A stretch of DNA of 64,000 nucleotides, taken from assembly GCA_014237855.1 (NCBI GenBank), contig JABACD010000019.1, forward strand, positions 52,409-116,408. Reading direction: 5' to 3'. The stretch's first letter is position 1, and every line of letters starts with the position of its first letter. The stretch comes from Planctomycetota bacterium (lineage in GTDB: Bacteria; Planctomycetota; UBA1135; GCA-002686595). Under the pieces are notes generated by a model. That model searched no databases. It was given only the letters and a program-made list of their open reading frames with translations, and had not been told where the DNA came from. Below are positions 1-9,253 of this stretch, piece after piece. The position numbers and the translations under genes were made by a program.

Positions 1-1512
1 ACCTTTTCCGCCCTTGCTGCCCTTGCTGCCCTTGCCACCCTTACTGCCCCCCTTGGAGTGAAATAGGTTTCCAATAATGATGCTACCGCCAGCAAGAAGG
101 TTGAGAGCATTCGGCGAACCATCTGCAGCCATGCCAAATGTCCGATGGTTGTACTCGTCCTCTCCATCCAGATATTGCAGATCCGAGGGAATGTAGACGT
201 TGCCGGAGGCCAGCAGGGTACCCGTACCCTTGACGTAACCCTGCAGGATGATGTCTCCCTCAACCCCGACCTCGCCATTGAGAAGAATTGGATCGTCAAT
301 GGTACCCGTCAGTACGACTCCGCCAACGACTCCTGTCTCCAGCTGATCGCGGTTGCCGTTCTCCAAGGCTGCCGTAAGTCCTGCTTGATCGGTGATCGAG
401 TCACCCTCGTCAACGGCGTAGATAGTACCGCCAGAGAGCGATCCCTCGTAGGTGTCTGCTACCTGGTTGAATTCACTGGAGTCGACTAGTCGATTCCCCG
501 CGTCATCGGACTCCGGATCCCCACCACCATCGTCCATGATGGGCAAGGGAAAGGTCTCGGGCATGTAACCGTCGACCATGTTTTCCTGCTCATCCGAATA
601 GTCGATGTAGAGGTTTTGCATCGGAACGGGCTCTCCCGCGGCCGCGACGAAGTCCTCGATAATTGGATCTCCCATCGGGTCCGATTCCACCTTGCCGAAC
701 TGATCAAATCGATAGCTCTTCGTGCCTTCTCCAGCCCAATTCGTGATCTCAGTACCATCCTTGTGGAGAGCCTTGCCGCGCACGTAGAGCGTACCTGCGA
801 TGTGAGAGTCCGCATTCGAGCGCAGCATCAGAGTCTCGAGGGTTCCGACTCTCACTCGATCAAATGTCCCGTAGTTGTTGGGGTCATGATTGAAGTAATC
901 ATCTGTCGAGTTGATTCGTGCATGGCACATGATGCAGTTGACATTGTTCGCAAGCAGCGCGAAATCAGTCCCCTTCCATGTAGTGCCTTCGACAACAAAT
1001 ACACCCTGTACCGTGTCTCGCTTCGCAAGTGACTCACCACCGCGGCCGCTATGAACTGACGCCGTGATATATATCTCAGTGGTGCTCGAGGTGTCTTGCC
1101 TTATAACGCGCAATGAGTCCACGACAACACCAGCAACACTTGCGTCCCCGAGCAGCTCAACAAGCTCCATGAAGTCAGTCCCTTCATGTGCTCCCGGCAT
1201 ATTGGTGGCCGCTGTAGCGTTCAGACCGATGCCTGATGAAAAGGTACGAAAGGAATCGAGGCTACCGGCGCTGCCAGACCCTGATTGCTTGTATGCAGAC
1301 CAAAGGCGATGAGCAGCAAGAGCGACCACGCTCTCCGCGCCGCTCCTCATCTTGAACTCTTCGATTTTCGAGTTGACTTGCCGGTTCTTGCTGAGCCCCG
1401 CGGACATGTAGGTCATCCCCAGCACCGCCACCACTACGAGAATGATGAGAGCGGATACTAGCGCGGAACCGCGACGCATCTCGCAAGTGGAGTTACGCTC
1501 CAATATGTGCAT
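1..1512 (-). CDS. PilX-like pilus/T2SS assembly protein with CxxCH motif (3' end cut by window)
   Basis: The frame is open for 504 codons from ATG at 1512 to the left edge, with no stop, so the C-terminus is missing. The N-terminus has a short leader ending RRGSALVSA followed by a hydrophobic segment (about residues 16-34), as in PilX/GspK-type minor pilins, which lack a strict prepilin Glu. A C-I-M-C-H motif sits at residues 193-197 (bases 922-936), matching the c-type haem-binding consensus; it follows the phrase ALLANNVN. Later parts are Asp/Gly-rich, and the visible end is a Gly-Ser-Lys tandem tract (bases 1-50). It is divergent from the PilV/PilW-like genes that begin at 1763 and probably belongs to the same minor-pilin set. 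Family assignment rests on the N-terminus and the neighbours; haem attachment is inference. Confidence 0.8.
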   Translation of the reverse strand, partial: MHILERNSTCEMRRGSALVSALIILVVVAVLGMTYMSAGLSKNRQVNSKIEEFKMRSGAESVVALAAHRLWSAYKQSGSGSAGSLDSFRTFSSGIGLNATAATNMPGAHEGTDFMELVELLGDASVAGVVVDSLRVIRQDTSSTTEIYITASVHSGRGGESLAKRDTVQGVFVVEGTTWKGTDFALLANNVNCIMCHARINSTDDYFNHDPNNYGTFDRVRVGTLETLMLRSNADSHIAGTLYVRGKALHKDGTEITNWAGEGTKSYRFDQFGKVESDPMGDPIIEDFVAAAGEPVPMQNLYIDYSDEQENMVDGYMPETFPLPIMDDGGGDPESDDAGNRLVDSSEFNQVADTYEGSLSGGTIYAVDEGDSITDQAGLTAALENGNRDQLETGVVGGVVLTGTIDDPILLNGEVGVEGDIILQGYVKGTGTLLASGNVYIPSDLQYLDGEDEYNHRTFGMAADGSPNALNLLAGGSIIIGNLFHSKGGSKGGKGSKGSKGGKG

Positions 1513-1762
1513 ACACTGGCCTCGGTTTCCTGGCAATCGCCTTGGTTACTGGTTGAGGGAAAGTAGGGCTCTGCTCTTAATCGTGTGATTGACACCCGGC
1601 ACAGCAGCCCTCCCGAGAAAAGTCTTTAACCAGCTCTAGACCCGAAAAACTTTCACCAACTTCGGGCCCCATCACCAATTCTCTGCTTCTTTTTCAAGTC
1701 TCCCGTCTGGGATCCTCGATTTGACTCCTGAGCAAGGCCGGCTTGTCCATCACCCCAGATTC

Positions 1763-2308
1763 ATGACCACGCGCACGATCAAGTCCCACGACCTCAAGTC
1801 GGGCTTTTCTTTACTTGAGGTAGTGATGGCAATGGCCATTCTCGTGACCGGCATGCTCGCTCTGACCTCTAGCATGGCCAGGGTCCATACCCTTGATCAG
1901 TCAGACACAGCCAGGGCAGCTGCAGGCGACCGGCTCCGCGCCACAGCGGAACAGCTGATATCGTTTTCTGAAGAGGCAGTCGCTCAGGATCCGGAAACCT
2001 GGGCCCTCACCATCACGAGTTCATTCGAGAGCGGCGGAACACCTGGGAATTCTTTCCATGTCGGATCATTGGGGCCGGGAGCAAGCGAGGCGACCGGGAG
2101 TATTCAAGTCATTCGCGATGAGACCCTGACCGATGCTGAGGTGGGAATCAGCCTTGGTCTTCCCCGCGACTTGAATGGCGATGGAGACGCTGACGATATG
2201 AATGTGTCCTCGACAGCCTCACTCCTCCCCGTGATCATCCGCATCAACTGGACCTCTCGGTCTGGTGATCGCGAAGCTGTCCATGGGCTCTACCTGCTCG
2301 GTATCTAG
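1763..2308 (+). CDS. PilV/GspI-like prepilin-type minor pseudopilin
   Basis: A 181-residue protein with a class III prepilin signal: a basic leader ending KSG followed by FSLLEVVMAMAILVTGML, where Glu5 of the mature form is present. The remainder is a soluble domain with a dockerin/EF-hand-like Asp-rich loop (DLNGDGDADD) near residue 150 that could bind calcium. ATG at 1763 gives the shorter, more typical leader; an in-frame TTG at 1721 would add 14 residues, and neither start has a clear Shine-Dalgarno sequence. The stop is directly followed by the ATG of the next prepilin gene, so the two are surely co-transcribed. By order and size it is a PilV/GspI-type minor pilin, which would prime or tip the pseudopilus in the inner membrane. 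Confidence 0.85.
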   Translation: MTTRTIKSHDLKSGFSLLEVVMAMAILVTGMLALTSSMARVHTLDQSDTARAAAGDRLRATAEQLISFSEEAVAQDPETWALTITSSFESGGTPGNSFHVGSLGPGASEATGSIQVIRDETLTDAEVGISLGLPRDLNGDGDADDMNVSSTASLLPVIIRINWTSRSGDREAVHGLYLLGI

Positions 2309-3358
2309 ATGAGAACACTCACCCGATCCCTCGCAAGCCCTTCAAGAGCCGGGGTGACCCTCCTTGAAGTGGTCATCTCCGCCACCATTCTTGCGCTTGC
2401 ATTCTCCGTCGTCATCTCCAGCATTGAAACTGAGACCAGGGCACTAGGAGCGCTGACCGAGTTTGCGGCCACATCCGAGCAGAGATCACAGGTCCTCGCC
2501 AAGATCGAGAGAAAGCTGGAATTCGCAACCGGGAAGACCCCCACTGCCTTTCTCACCGATGACCTCAGCTCTCTGAGCGTGGGCTCTCTAGCCCTCGACA
2601 CGGTAGGCGGATTCCCAGCGCCCAGCGCGGTCTTGCTTGCCCGTGGAACGGAGAACGAGGAGATCGTCGCCTATACCGAGGTGCACCAAGATGACCTCAC
2701 TCTAAAGACATTGGTTCGTGGCAGCTCTTGCTCAACCCCCCATGCACATCCATCTGGCACCGAGGCCATCTGGGTCGGACTTGCCAGGCCATGTTCCAAC
2801 CAGGTCAATCCCTCAGAGAGCGAGTATGACGGAAAGATCAGGGCCTTGGAGGGAACGCTGTTCTATCAAGGACGGGGTACCGGTTTCGTCTATCGAGTCC
2901 CTATCGACCCCAGTGGAGGTAATGACTACTTCACTGACGGTGAGCTGACGCTGGGAGCAGAAGTCTCGGGCACACAGACCACAGATGGATGGTGCTGCAT
3001 CTACTTCAAGACCAAGGACCAGATCACAGAGCTGGGGACTGGCCTGGACATAAACAAGGATGGTGATCTGGCTGACTCGTTTGATCTGGGCCAGATTCGC
3101 CAACGTGTATGGCACGGTACCGATTCAGAAAAAACGCCAACAGACGTCGCCCTCGGCGCCTCAATCTTCCTGCAAGAGACCTGCGAGACCGGTAGTGATC
3201 TGAACGCCGATGGTTTCAATGACCCGATCTTCGTGTGGGACGCAGACAAGCGTCGATTGCACATCAGTCTCTACTCCATCGCCATATCCGAGAGCAGCAT
3301 CCCAGCCGTCCACCACAGTTCTCTCACTCTCTTCATGCGCAACTCTGCCGCGCTCTAG
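2309..3358 (+). CDS. PilW/GspJ-like prepilin-type minor pseudopilin
   Basis: A 349-residue protein with a prepilin leader ending SRAG followed by VTLLEVVISATILALAFSVV, so Glu5 is kept. The large C-terminal domain is of PilW/GspJ size and carries two Asp-rich, calcium-loop-like stretches, DINKDGDLADSFD and DLNADGFNDP. Its ATG abuts the stop codon of the PilV-like gene with no intervening base, implying translational coupling. Its role as a minor pilin in the pseudopilus tip is inferred from the leader, length and position after a PilV-like gene. Confidence 0.85.
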   Translation: MRTLTRSLASPSRAGVTLLEVVISATILALAFSVVISSIETETRALGALTEFAATSEQRSQVLAKIERKLEFATGKTPTAFLTDDLSSLSVGSLALDTVGGFPAPSAVLLARGTENEEIVAYTEVHQDDLTLKTLVRGSSCSTPHAHPSGTEAIWVGLARPCSNQVNPSESEYDGKIRALEGTLFYQGRGTGFVYRVPIDPSGGNDYFTDGELTLGAEVSGTQTTDGWCCIYFKTKDQITELGTGLDINKDGDLADSFDLGQIRQRVWHGTDSEKTPTDVALGASIFLQETCETGSDLNADGFNDPIFVWDADKRRLHISLYSIAISESSIPAVHHSSLTLFMRNSAAL

Positions 3359-3379
3359 AGTTCTCTGACGACAATCCCC

Positions 3380-3892
3380 ATGTCCCATACTATTCGTACG
3401 AAAAGGGTCATCGCACCCGGTTTTCAGTTCAAGGTCACCGTGCGCTTCCTGTGCATCGCGCTGACGCTAACCCTGGCACAGACCTTCATCCTCAATCACA
3501 CCATGATGGAGGTTGTCAGGGATCTTCCCCATGACGAGGGGATCATGCTCGCGCTGTGGCCAGAGCTCTTGCTGGAGAACCTCCTCTTCACACTTGCTTA
3601 CAGCATCCCCATCACAATCGTCGGGGGATTGCTGATCACCTTCAGGGTCGCTGGCCCCGAGTACCGGATCAAGCAGCACCTGAGCAGCCTGATTCGAGGC
3701 GAAGACCCTGGTCCCTGCCGACTTCGAAAGGGCGACTCACTTGGCGAGGTTGCTGAGTTGGTCACGCAGCTACGCTCTCGCCTTCACCAGGAGTCGGGCC
3801 CGCAGCAAACCACCGAGCAGGGAGACCTCGAACAGCTGGATCCGCCCTGCGCCCTACCTTCCGAGGGTCGATCCCAGCGAATGGCGAGCTAG
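3380..3892 (+). CDS. Two-TM membrane protein of pilus locus, HAMP-like
   Basis: A 170-residue protein with two hydrophobic segments (about residues 22-40 and 66-86), followed by a basic cytoplasmic stretch GPEYRIKQHLSSLIRGED and a helical LRKGDSLGEVAELVTQLRSRL. The arrangement of two helices, a short linker and an amphipathic helix ending in a low-complexity tail is that of a HAMP-bearing signalling stub without an output domain. Similar small proteins accompany type IV pilus genes in some delta-proteobacteria and planctomycetes, but I cannot name a characterised family. It starts 21 bp after the PilW-like gene and is the last gene of this plus-strand set. Function unknown. Confidence 0.7.
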   Translation: MSHTIRTKRVIAPGFQFKVTVRFLCIALTLTLAQTFILNHTMMEVVRDLPHDEGIMLALWPELLLENLLFTLAYSIPITIVGGLLITFRVAGPEYRIKQHLSSLIRGEDPGPCRLRKGDSLGEVAELVTQLRSRLHQESGPQQTTEQGDLEQLDPPCALPSEGRSQRMAS

Positions 3893-4243
3893 CCGAGGCC
3901 AGCGCGTCCTCTGGATACCAGGCCTGCCATGACGCTCGCCACTACCTCTGCGCTTGAGGGGGCCTGAGACCTCTCTGGAGCGTCCGCACACACGCCCATC
4001 AGGGGGGATGGCTGGGCAGCCTCCCAGAAGAGCCTGGAGACGCCAGTGGCCAGCAGAACGCCGTCAGCGACGTCAGCCAGCTCCAGAGCCAGCAAGGCTG
4101 ATCGTCGAGAGGCTTCAGGATAGGCCAACACCTTCGCGGCCCCCGCCTGCTCCGCCAACCAACCATCAAGCGTGCAAGTGGACCCCGCCGTCAGGGTTTT
4201 CAACAGGTCTCGCGATCCCGCCAGCAGGACGAAAGCTGTCTCC
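3893..4243. other. Gap between convergent pilus operons, possible small ORF
   Basis: This 351-base stretch separates the end of the plus-strand minor-pilin genes from the end of the minus-strand GspG gene. One frame on the minus strand (4203 down to 3889, TTG start, 104 codons) has a plausible amino acid make-up, Ala/Leu-rich with a short hydrophobic run, and overlaps the end of the upstream plus gene by four bases. It has no Shine-Dalgarno sequence and no recognisable family, so I do not call it a gene with any confidence. No terminator hairpin was evident. Confidence 0.3.
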
Positions 4244-4957
4244 TCAGTTCAGATTGGCCGAGCTGATCTGTACGACGGGTGACAGACCAAGCGGCTCTGG
4301 GACCAAGGGGGCGCCCCAGCCGTCCACTGCAAAGCCAGCGCTCGACGGCAGGTAACCTCGGCTGACGAGCTTGGTCAGGATCGTGGTGTAATTGGCGGGC
4401 AATGGGTCGCTTGCGAGCCAAGTAGCGTTGTAGAGCTGAATCGCCTGGTTCACGATCTTCATCGTATCAAGCGTCATTTCACGCCGAATCGGCGTAACAT
4501 CCACCGTGATCGCAAGGTCATTACCGTCACCAAAGCTCCCTCCCTGCCCCGGACTGGTGATGGTGAGTACAGAGCCAGCGATGGCAAGCTGATATGCCTG
4601 CGACCATGCATCGACCGAGTACTGTGAGAGTCCAGAGTTCTGATCAATACTGAATGCCTGTAGGTACGGTCCCGTCCAGCCCGCGACGATCGGGTTCTGC
4701 TCCATGTCGCCAATGGCACCCGGTAGCTGGCCCGTATCGCGAAAGTACTCCCCCACTGCCAGCTGAAGACCATCCAGCTCCTCAAGGGTCGCCCTTCTGG
4801 CCTTTGAGTTGATTGCCATTGAGGCAAGCGGGACAGCAGTACCGGCAACAATTGCCATGATGGAAAGCACGATCACCATTTCAAGGAGCGTGAATCCATC
4901 GCAATTCCGCCGTCCGTATAGGTCCTTAGTAGTCATCATTTTATCAGATGCTCTCAT
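4244..4957 (-). CDS. gspG: GspG-like major pseudopilin, internally duplicated
   Basis: A 237-residue prepilin with leader ending NCDG followed by FTLLEMVIVLSIMAIVAGTAVP, Glu5 present. The mature domain contains two GspG-like segments. The first (about residues 60-160) has LQLAVGEYFRDTGQLP, GWTGPYLQAF and a Gly/Asp loop. The second (about 165-225) has a helix followed by LVSRGYLPSSAGFAVDGWGAPLVP. Most GspG proteins are about 140-150 residues with one such unit. The gene overlaps the 3' end of gspF by 14 bp and closes the minus-strand secretion operon. Start at 4957 is the longest; internal Met7 or Met8 would give a more usual leader length. Confidence 0.88.
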   Translation of the reverse strand: MRASDKMMTTKDLYGRRNCDGFTLLEMVIVLSIMAIVAGTAVPLASMAINSKARRATLEELDGLQLAVGEYFRDTGQLPGAIGDMEQNPIVAGWTGPYLQAFSIDQNSGLSQYSVDAWSQAYQLAIAGSVLTITSPGQGGSFGDGNDLAITVDVTPIRREMTLDTMKIVNQAIQLYNATWLASDPLPANYTTILTKLVSRGYLPSSAGFAVDGWGAPLVPEPLGLSPVVQISSANLN

Positions 4958-6134
4958 AGAGCTCGAACATCGGAAGCAACGCTGATAGGAGAATGAAAGT
5001 CACGACAGCGCCAGACCCAAGCAAGAGTGAAGGCTCCAGAAATGAAAGGAACTTCTTCACCGCCCTGGGAATCTCTTCGTCGTAGTAGTGAGCCAGCTTT
5101 TCGAGGGTGACATCGAGAGCACCCGCCTGCTCACCGACATGGACCATCTGAACCAACAGGGGATCAATTGATCCCTCCTGTTCAAAGGCCTCGGACATGG
5201 TCTTTCCATGCCTGATCTCCTCGACTGACCGCTCAAACGCGGCGGCTATGGCTGAATTCCCACAGGTATCCGAGGCGATCTTGAGGATGGTGAAGACATC
5301 ACAGCCAGCCGCCTGCAAGGTCGAGGCCGTCGATGCGAATCGTGACATCGCAAGCTTGTTGACCAGAGGACCGACCTTGGGGAGCTTCAAGAGCACGGTA
5401 TGTACCAACAGCTTCCCCCGTGAGTCTCGCCAAAGAAAGGTCAAGGAGCCGCCCAGGAGGGCCAGGAGACCACCAACCTGCCAGATGTGATGCCGCAAGA
5501 AGCTAGACACCCCCAACACCACCTGTGTCTGCCAGGGTAGTTCACTGCCCGGAGGAAAGAGGCCCATGATTCTCGGCAGCACAAAGAGCAGTAGCAGCGC
5601 GATCAATCCGATGATCGCCAGGAGCAATAGAGTCGGATAAATCAAGGCCTGGACTGCGGTGGCACGCATCGCCTGAGCCCATTCCAGGTAGCGCGCAAGA
5701 CGTTCCAGGATGAGGTCGAGTGCACCCGAGCTCTCACCTGCACGTATGGAGGCCAGGTAGACTGGGGGGAATACCCGCGTCTGTGCCTCCATGGATTCCG
5801 AGAGGCTGTGACCCGCCCGGAGATCCGCAACCATCCGCTGCACCAGATCTCGCCCACCATGATGCTCCAGACGCTCTCCGATTCCCTCGAGACCCTCGAC
5901 AATCGGGACACCGGCACCTGAAACCGTAGCCAACTGCGTCGTAAGCGTGACCAGCTCGCCACGTGCGATACTGATCCGCCTGCTTCTCTTCCGGTGGCTG
6001 AGAATGGTCGCATCTATCAGTACGAGCCCCTTCTCATCCAGCATCTTGTCCAGATCTATCTCATCTCTCGCAACCTTGATTCCCTGGGTCCGACGGCCGC
6101 TGACCGTGACCGCAACGTATTCAAAGGTCTTCAC
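4944..6134 (-). CDS. gspF: Type II secretion / type IV pilus inner-membrane platform protein GspF/PilC
   Basis: A 396-residue protein with the two repeated cytoplasmic T2SSF helical domains (roughly residues 50-175 and 255-375), each followed by a membrane segment, and a third hydrophobic helix near the C-terminus (SLLLGSGAVVTFILLSALLPMF). Conserved phrases include GAGVPIVEGLE, IRAGESSGALD and VHVGEQAGALDVTLEKLA. The family forms the inner-membrane platform that couples the GspE ATPase to pseudopilin extraction. GTG start; the gene overlaps gspE upstream and gspG downstream by 14 bp each, so stoichiometric co-translation is likely. Confidence 0.95.
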   Translation of the reverse strand: MKTFEYVAVTVSGRRTQGIKVARDEIDLDKMLDEKGLVLIDATILSHRKRSRRISIARGELVTLTTQLATVSGAGVPIVEGLEGIGERLEHHGGRDLVQRMVADLRAGHSLSESMEAQTRVFPPVYLASIRAGESSGALDLILERLARYLEWAQAMRATAVQALIYPTLLLLAIIGLIALLLLFVLPRIMGLFPPGSELPWQTQVVLGVSSFLRHHIWQVGGLLALLGGSLTFLWRDSRGKLLVHTVLLKLPKVGPLVNKLAMSRFASTASTLQAAGCDVFTILKIASDTCGNSAIAAAFERSVEEIRHGKTMSEAFEQEGSIDPLLVQMVHVGEQAGALDVTLEKLAHYYDEEIPRAVKKFLSFLEPSLLLGSGAVVTFILLSALLPMFELYESI

Positions 6135-7806
6135 GTTCCATCCGGGTCAGTCTGTGGCTGGTGTTCACACGACGAATTTCCTTCATCGTCGTCACTCCAG
6201 CCCGCACCAATCGCTTGCCATCCCCCTCCAGCGATCGGAACCCCTGTTCAGCAGCCAGCTTCTGTAGCGCGCCCAGGCTCGCCCCGGAGCGTAGAGCATC
6301 AGCCATGGTGTCATCCGGCATGAAGAGCTCAGACAAGCAGGTTCGACCTACCAGGCCATAGCCATTGCAACGCTCACAACCCTCGCCACGAACCAGTGGT
6401 CCGGTGTCGGGACCGAGCCAAGACACCTCCTCGGGGCTTGGATCAGTCAATCTAGAACAGCTTTCGCAATTACGCCGTACGAGTCGCTGCCCAAGAGCAC
6501 CAATCAGAGAGTCCTCAATCATGTAGGGCTCAATACCGATGTCCATCAACCTCGGAATAACACCAAGGGCGCTGTTCGTATGGAGAGTCGAAAGTACCAG
6601 GTGGCCGGTCATGGAAGCCTTGACTGCCATGTCCGCAGTCTCTCGATCCCTGATCTCGCCGATCAGGATGACGTCGGGATCCTGGCGCAGGAGCGCTCGT
6701 AGACCCGCGTGGAAGTCAAAGCCAATTGAATTATCGACCTGGCACTGCCGCAGCAGAGGCATCCGGTACTCGATTGGATCTTCAATCGTGGTGACGTTGC
6801 GCTCAGTCGCATCAATCATCGCAAGCATTGAGTAGAGCGTCGTCGTCTTTCCCGATCCGGTCGGACCGGTCACGAGGAAAATCCCATGCGGACGTTCGAT
6901 GACCCTCTGCAGACAGTTGACGTGGCCCTCGCAGATCCCAAGTGAATCGAGGCTCGAGCAACCGCCTGATCGATCCAATACCCTGAGGACGACATTTTCT
7001 CCAAAGCTGCATGGCATGACGGAGACACGCATGTCCACCGAGCTGTCATTGACGACCAACTCGAGACGCCCATCCTGTGGGCGACGGCGCTCCGAGATGT
7101 CCAGCGAAGAGAGGATCTTCACTCGAGAGATAACAGCGTTGGTCGCCTCCACCGGTAGGTTCTCCCCCGGATAGAGCACCCCATCGAGTCGATACCGAAT
7201 TCGGGTAACGCGCTCCTCAGGCTCGATGTGTATGTCGGTTGCACCCCGATTGACGCCATCGATCATGATAGCTTCGGTTAGCTCCTCAATTGGCAGCTCA
7301 ACGAAGGTGCCGCTTCCACTGGCTTGCTGCTCCTGGAAGATCTTTTCCACCAAGCTCGCCGCACCGTGAAGGTACTCACCGATGAGCTTGTGCAGTTCAT
7401 TTTCGCTCGTGATGGCAATATCGAGCGGATAAGGAAAGCGATCGCGCACTGATGCAACACAAGCGGGATCGTCCGGCGCGACCATCAAGACTCGCAAGGA
7501 GCCGTCATCCAGTGAGTACGGAAACGCCATGGTTTCCTTCACGAAATCCACGTCCAAGGTGGAGGCTATCAATGGATCGACCTCGACCTCCAGGTGCCGC
7601 AGAAAGGGCAAGCCCATATCCTCTGCAATGAGCTCCAGAATGTCCTCTTGCGTGCAGAATGAGAGCGAGGTGAGGATCTCTCCCAGCGCTCGGTGCGCTC
7701 GTTTCTGTTCGGCGAGCGCCACCTCGAGCTGAGCATGAGTGATGCGGCCCCTCTCGATGAGACGGTCTCCCAGGCGCCCCTTGGGGCTAGTTGCTGAGTT
7801 ACTCAT
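6121..7806 (-). CDS. gspE: Type II secretion / pilus assembly ATPase GspE/PilB
   Basis: A 561-residue secretion ATPase. Residues 10-150 are the MshEN/T2SSE N-terminal domain. The ATPase core carries Walker A GPTGSGKT at 314-321, an Asp box TTIEDPIEY near 339, Walker B DVILIGEIRD at 378-387 and a His box GHLVLSTLHTN near 401. The four-Cys zinc element of GspE/PilB is present as C447-x2-C450 and C477-x2-C480. It energises pseudopilus assembly at the cytoplasmic face. Its ATG immediately follows the stop of the secretin gene, and it overlaps gspF by 14 bp. Confidence 0.96.
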   Translation of the reverse strand: MSNSATSPKGRLGDRLIERGRITHAQLEVALAEQKRAHRALGEILTSLSFCTQEDILELIAEDMGLPFLRHLEVEVDPLIASTLDVDFVKETMAFPYSLDDGSLRVLMVAPDDPACVASVRDRFPYPLDIAITSENELHKLIGEYLHGAASLVEKIFQEQQASGSGTFVELPIEELTEAIMIDGVNRGATDIHIEPEERVTRIRYRLDGVLYPGENLPVEATNAVISRVKILSSLDISERRRPQDGRLELVVNDSSVDMRVSVMPCSFGENVVLRVLDRSGGCSSLDSLGICEGHVNCLQRVIERPHGIFLVTGPTGSGKTTTLYSMLAMIDATERNVTTIEDPIEYRMPLLRQCQVDNSIGFDFHAGLRALLRQDPDVILIGEIRDRETADMAVKASMTGHLVLSTLHTNSALGVIPRLMDIGIEPYMIEDSLIGALGQRLVRRNCESCSRLTDPSPEEVSWLGPDTGPLVRGEGCERCNGYGLVGRTCLSELFMPDDTMADALRSGASLGALQKLAAEQGFRSLEGDGKRLVRAGVTTMKEIRRVNTSHRLTRMEREDL

Positions 7807-9243
7807 CTACAGGTCCCCCGCAGGTGTCAGTCCAGCGGCCTTGACCGAGTCGCGGAAGTTCTTCTGATACTGCTCGCTCACTCTAGAGCTGGACTTCGAA
7901 CTGACAATCCGTGGAGTGATGAACACCAGTAGCTGGCGCTTCTTGGCGGCATCGTCGTCTGACCGGAAGATTCGACCTACCAGCGGCACGTTCATCAGCC
8001 AGGGCACACCCGTGTCGGTTTCTGCAATCGAGTTTTCAATCAGCCCACCAATCACTGCGGTGCATTGGTTTTCGACCAGCATCACGGTGGCCAGGTTCCT
8101 GGAATCAATCACCGGCACGCCCTGGAAGAACTCGATCACATTCGAGAACACCTGGTCGACTGTAATCTCGACCATGCCACCCTCCTGTACTGTCGGAGTG
8201 ACGATCATCTTCAGACCGACTTCCTTGAACTCGATTTCCTCGGTGGTTGACGCCCCGGCGGTTCCATCACCGATCGTCGATGTGATCGTTGCCTGGACAT
8301 AGGGCACCTCCGTCACGACCTCAACAGTGGCCGCACTCTTGGTCGTGACCAAGACCCTCGGAGAACTCAAGACATTCACTCCGATGTACTGCTCGAGGGC
8401 GGTAAGTGTCGAGATCAGAGGAATGTCAGAGTTATCAAGCGTCAGAGAGAACTCTCCATTACCAGTAGTAAGAGCCTGTGCAAGAGACAGGAGGTTTGGG
8501 CCGCCGATATCTCCGTCAGTGATCAAATTGGCAAAGCCCAGTTCAAATTCCTCGTCCAGGCTGAACTCAATCAACTCAACCTCGAGCAACACCTGCCGCT
8601 TCAAGCGATCCACACTCTCAAGGTAGGTAGCAACGAGGTTTACATCTCTCGATGTGCCATCAACGAGGATAAGATTTTGCTCTGCATTCACCACCAGGCT
8701 CGCACCGTCGGACACAAGCGCTTCCAGGTCTTCCACAATCGAGCCGGCATCGATCGATTGCACTCTGAATCTTGCGGTCTCAGCCTCACTTCCATCAGAG
8801 GGCTCAACCCAGTAGATGCCCTCGGGCTCCTCCATCAACCGCAGCCCATTACGACTGAGGAGTGCATGCAATGCATCATTGATGGTCACTGAAGGGAAGG
8901 CGGCATCGACCTCACGATCCAAGCTTGAATCAAGGTAGATATTCACACCCGCTTGGTCAGCGATCATGTGGATAGCAATACCGAGTGGAATGCCCCGTAA
9001 TTGGAAAGAAACGAGCTCGTCGGAGCCAATCTTGGCGGGGGCCACGTAGGCAACCGCACTGAACTCCTCTTCATCGAGGATCGGATCTTCATAGATGATC
9101 GGCTCAGGCGGTGACTTCACCTCCTTGGCCACATCCATGGCTTTCATGGGGATCGTTGGCTCAAGCCCTTTACATGCGGAGCTGCACCACAGGAGGAGCA
9201 TGGAGGCCTGGAATACCAGCAGACTGCTTCGATTGACTTTCAT
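7807..9243 (-). CDS. gspD: Secretin GspD/PilQ-like outer-membrane channel
   Basis: A 478-residue protein. The N-terminus has a hydrophobic signal ending LLLWCSSAC, possibly a lipoprotein signal although the lipobox is imperfect. Next is a secretin/TonB short N-terminal domain (LRGIPLGIAIHMIADQAGVN), then an N1-like domain (SIVEDLEALV...NLILVDGTSRDV), and the C-terminal secretin domain with VLSSPRVLVTTKSAATVEV, EVGLKMIVTPTV and AVIGGLIENS...VPLVGRIFRS. With only one or two N-domains it is short for GspD (about 650 residues) and nearer to compact pilus secretins. It would form the outer-membrane gate of this secretion or pilus system. Its stop abuts the gspE start. Confidence 0.93.
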   Translation of the reverse strand: MKVNRSSLLVFQASMLLLWCSSACKGLEPTIPMKAMDVAKEVKSPPEPIIYEDPILDEEEFSAVAYVAPAKIGSDELVSFQLRGIPLGIAIHMIADQAGVNIYLDSSLDREVDAAFPSVTINDALHALLSRNGLRLMEEPEGIYWVEPSDGSEAETARFRVQSIDAGSIVEDLEALVSDGASLVVNAEQNLILVDGTSRDVNLVATYLESVDRLKRQVLLEVELIEFSLDEEFELGFANLITDGDIGGPNLLSLAQALTTGNGEFSLTLDNSDIPLISTLTALEQYIGVNVLSSPRVLVTTKSAATVEVVTEVPYVQATITSTIGDGTAGASTTEEIEFKEVGLKMIVTPTVQEGGMVEITVDQVFSNVIEFFQGVPVIDSRNLATVMLVENQCTAVIGGLIENSIAETDTGVPWLMNVPLVGRIFRSDDDAAKKRQLLVFITPRIVSSKSSSRVSEQYQKNFRDSVKAAGLTPAGDL

Positions 9244-9253
9244 GATCGGGCCC

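Noticed and set aside
1..50. GSK tandem tract as a CRISPR or microsatellite
   Set aside because: It is a coding repeat in frame with the PilX-like protein and has no spacer structure.
616..1032. Plus-strand open frames at 145-489 and 616-1032
   Set aside because: They lie antisense to the long minus-strand PilX-like frame, which has a prepilin-like N-terminus and a coherent protein; the plus frames have no recognisable domain.
1589..1594. TTGACA as a -35 box in the divergent region upstream of the PilV-like gene
   Set aside because: No -10-like element at a suitable distance, so no promoter call was made.
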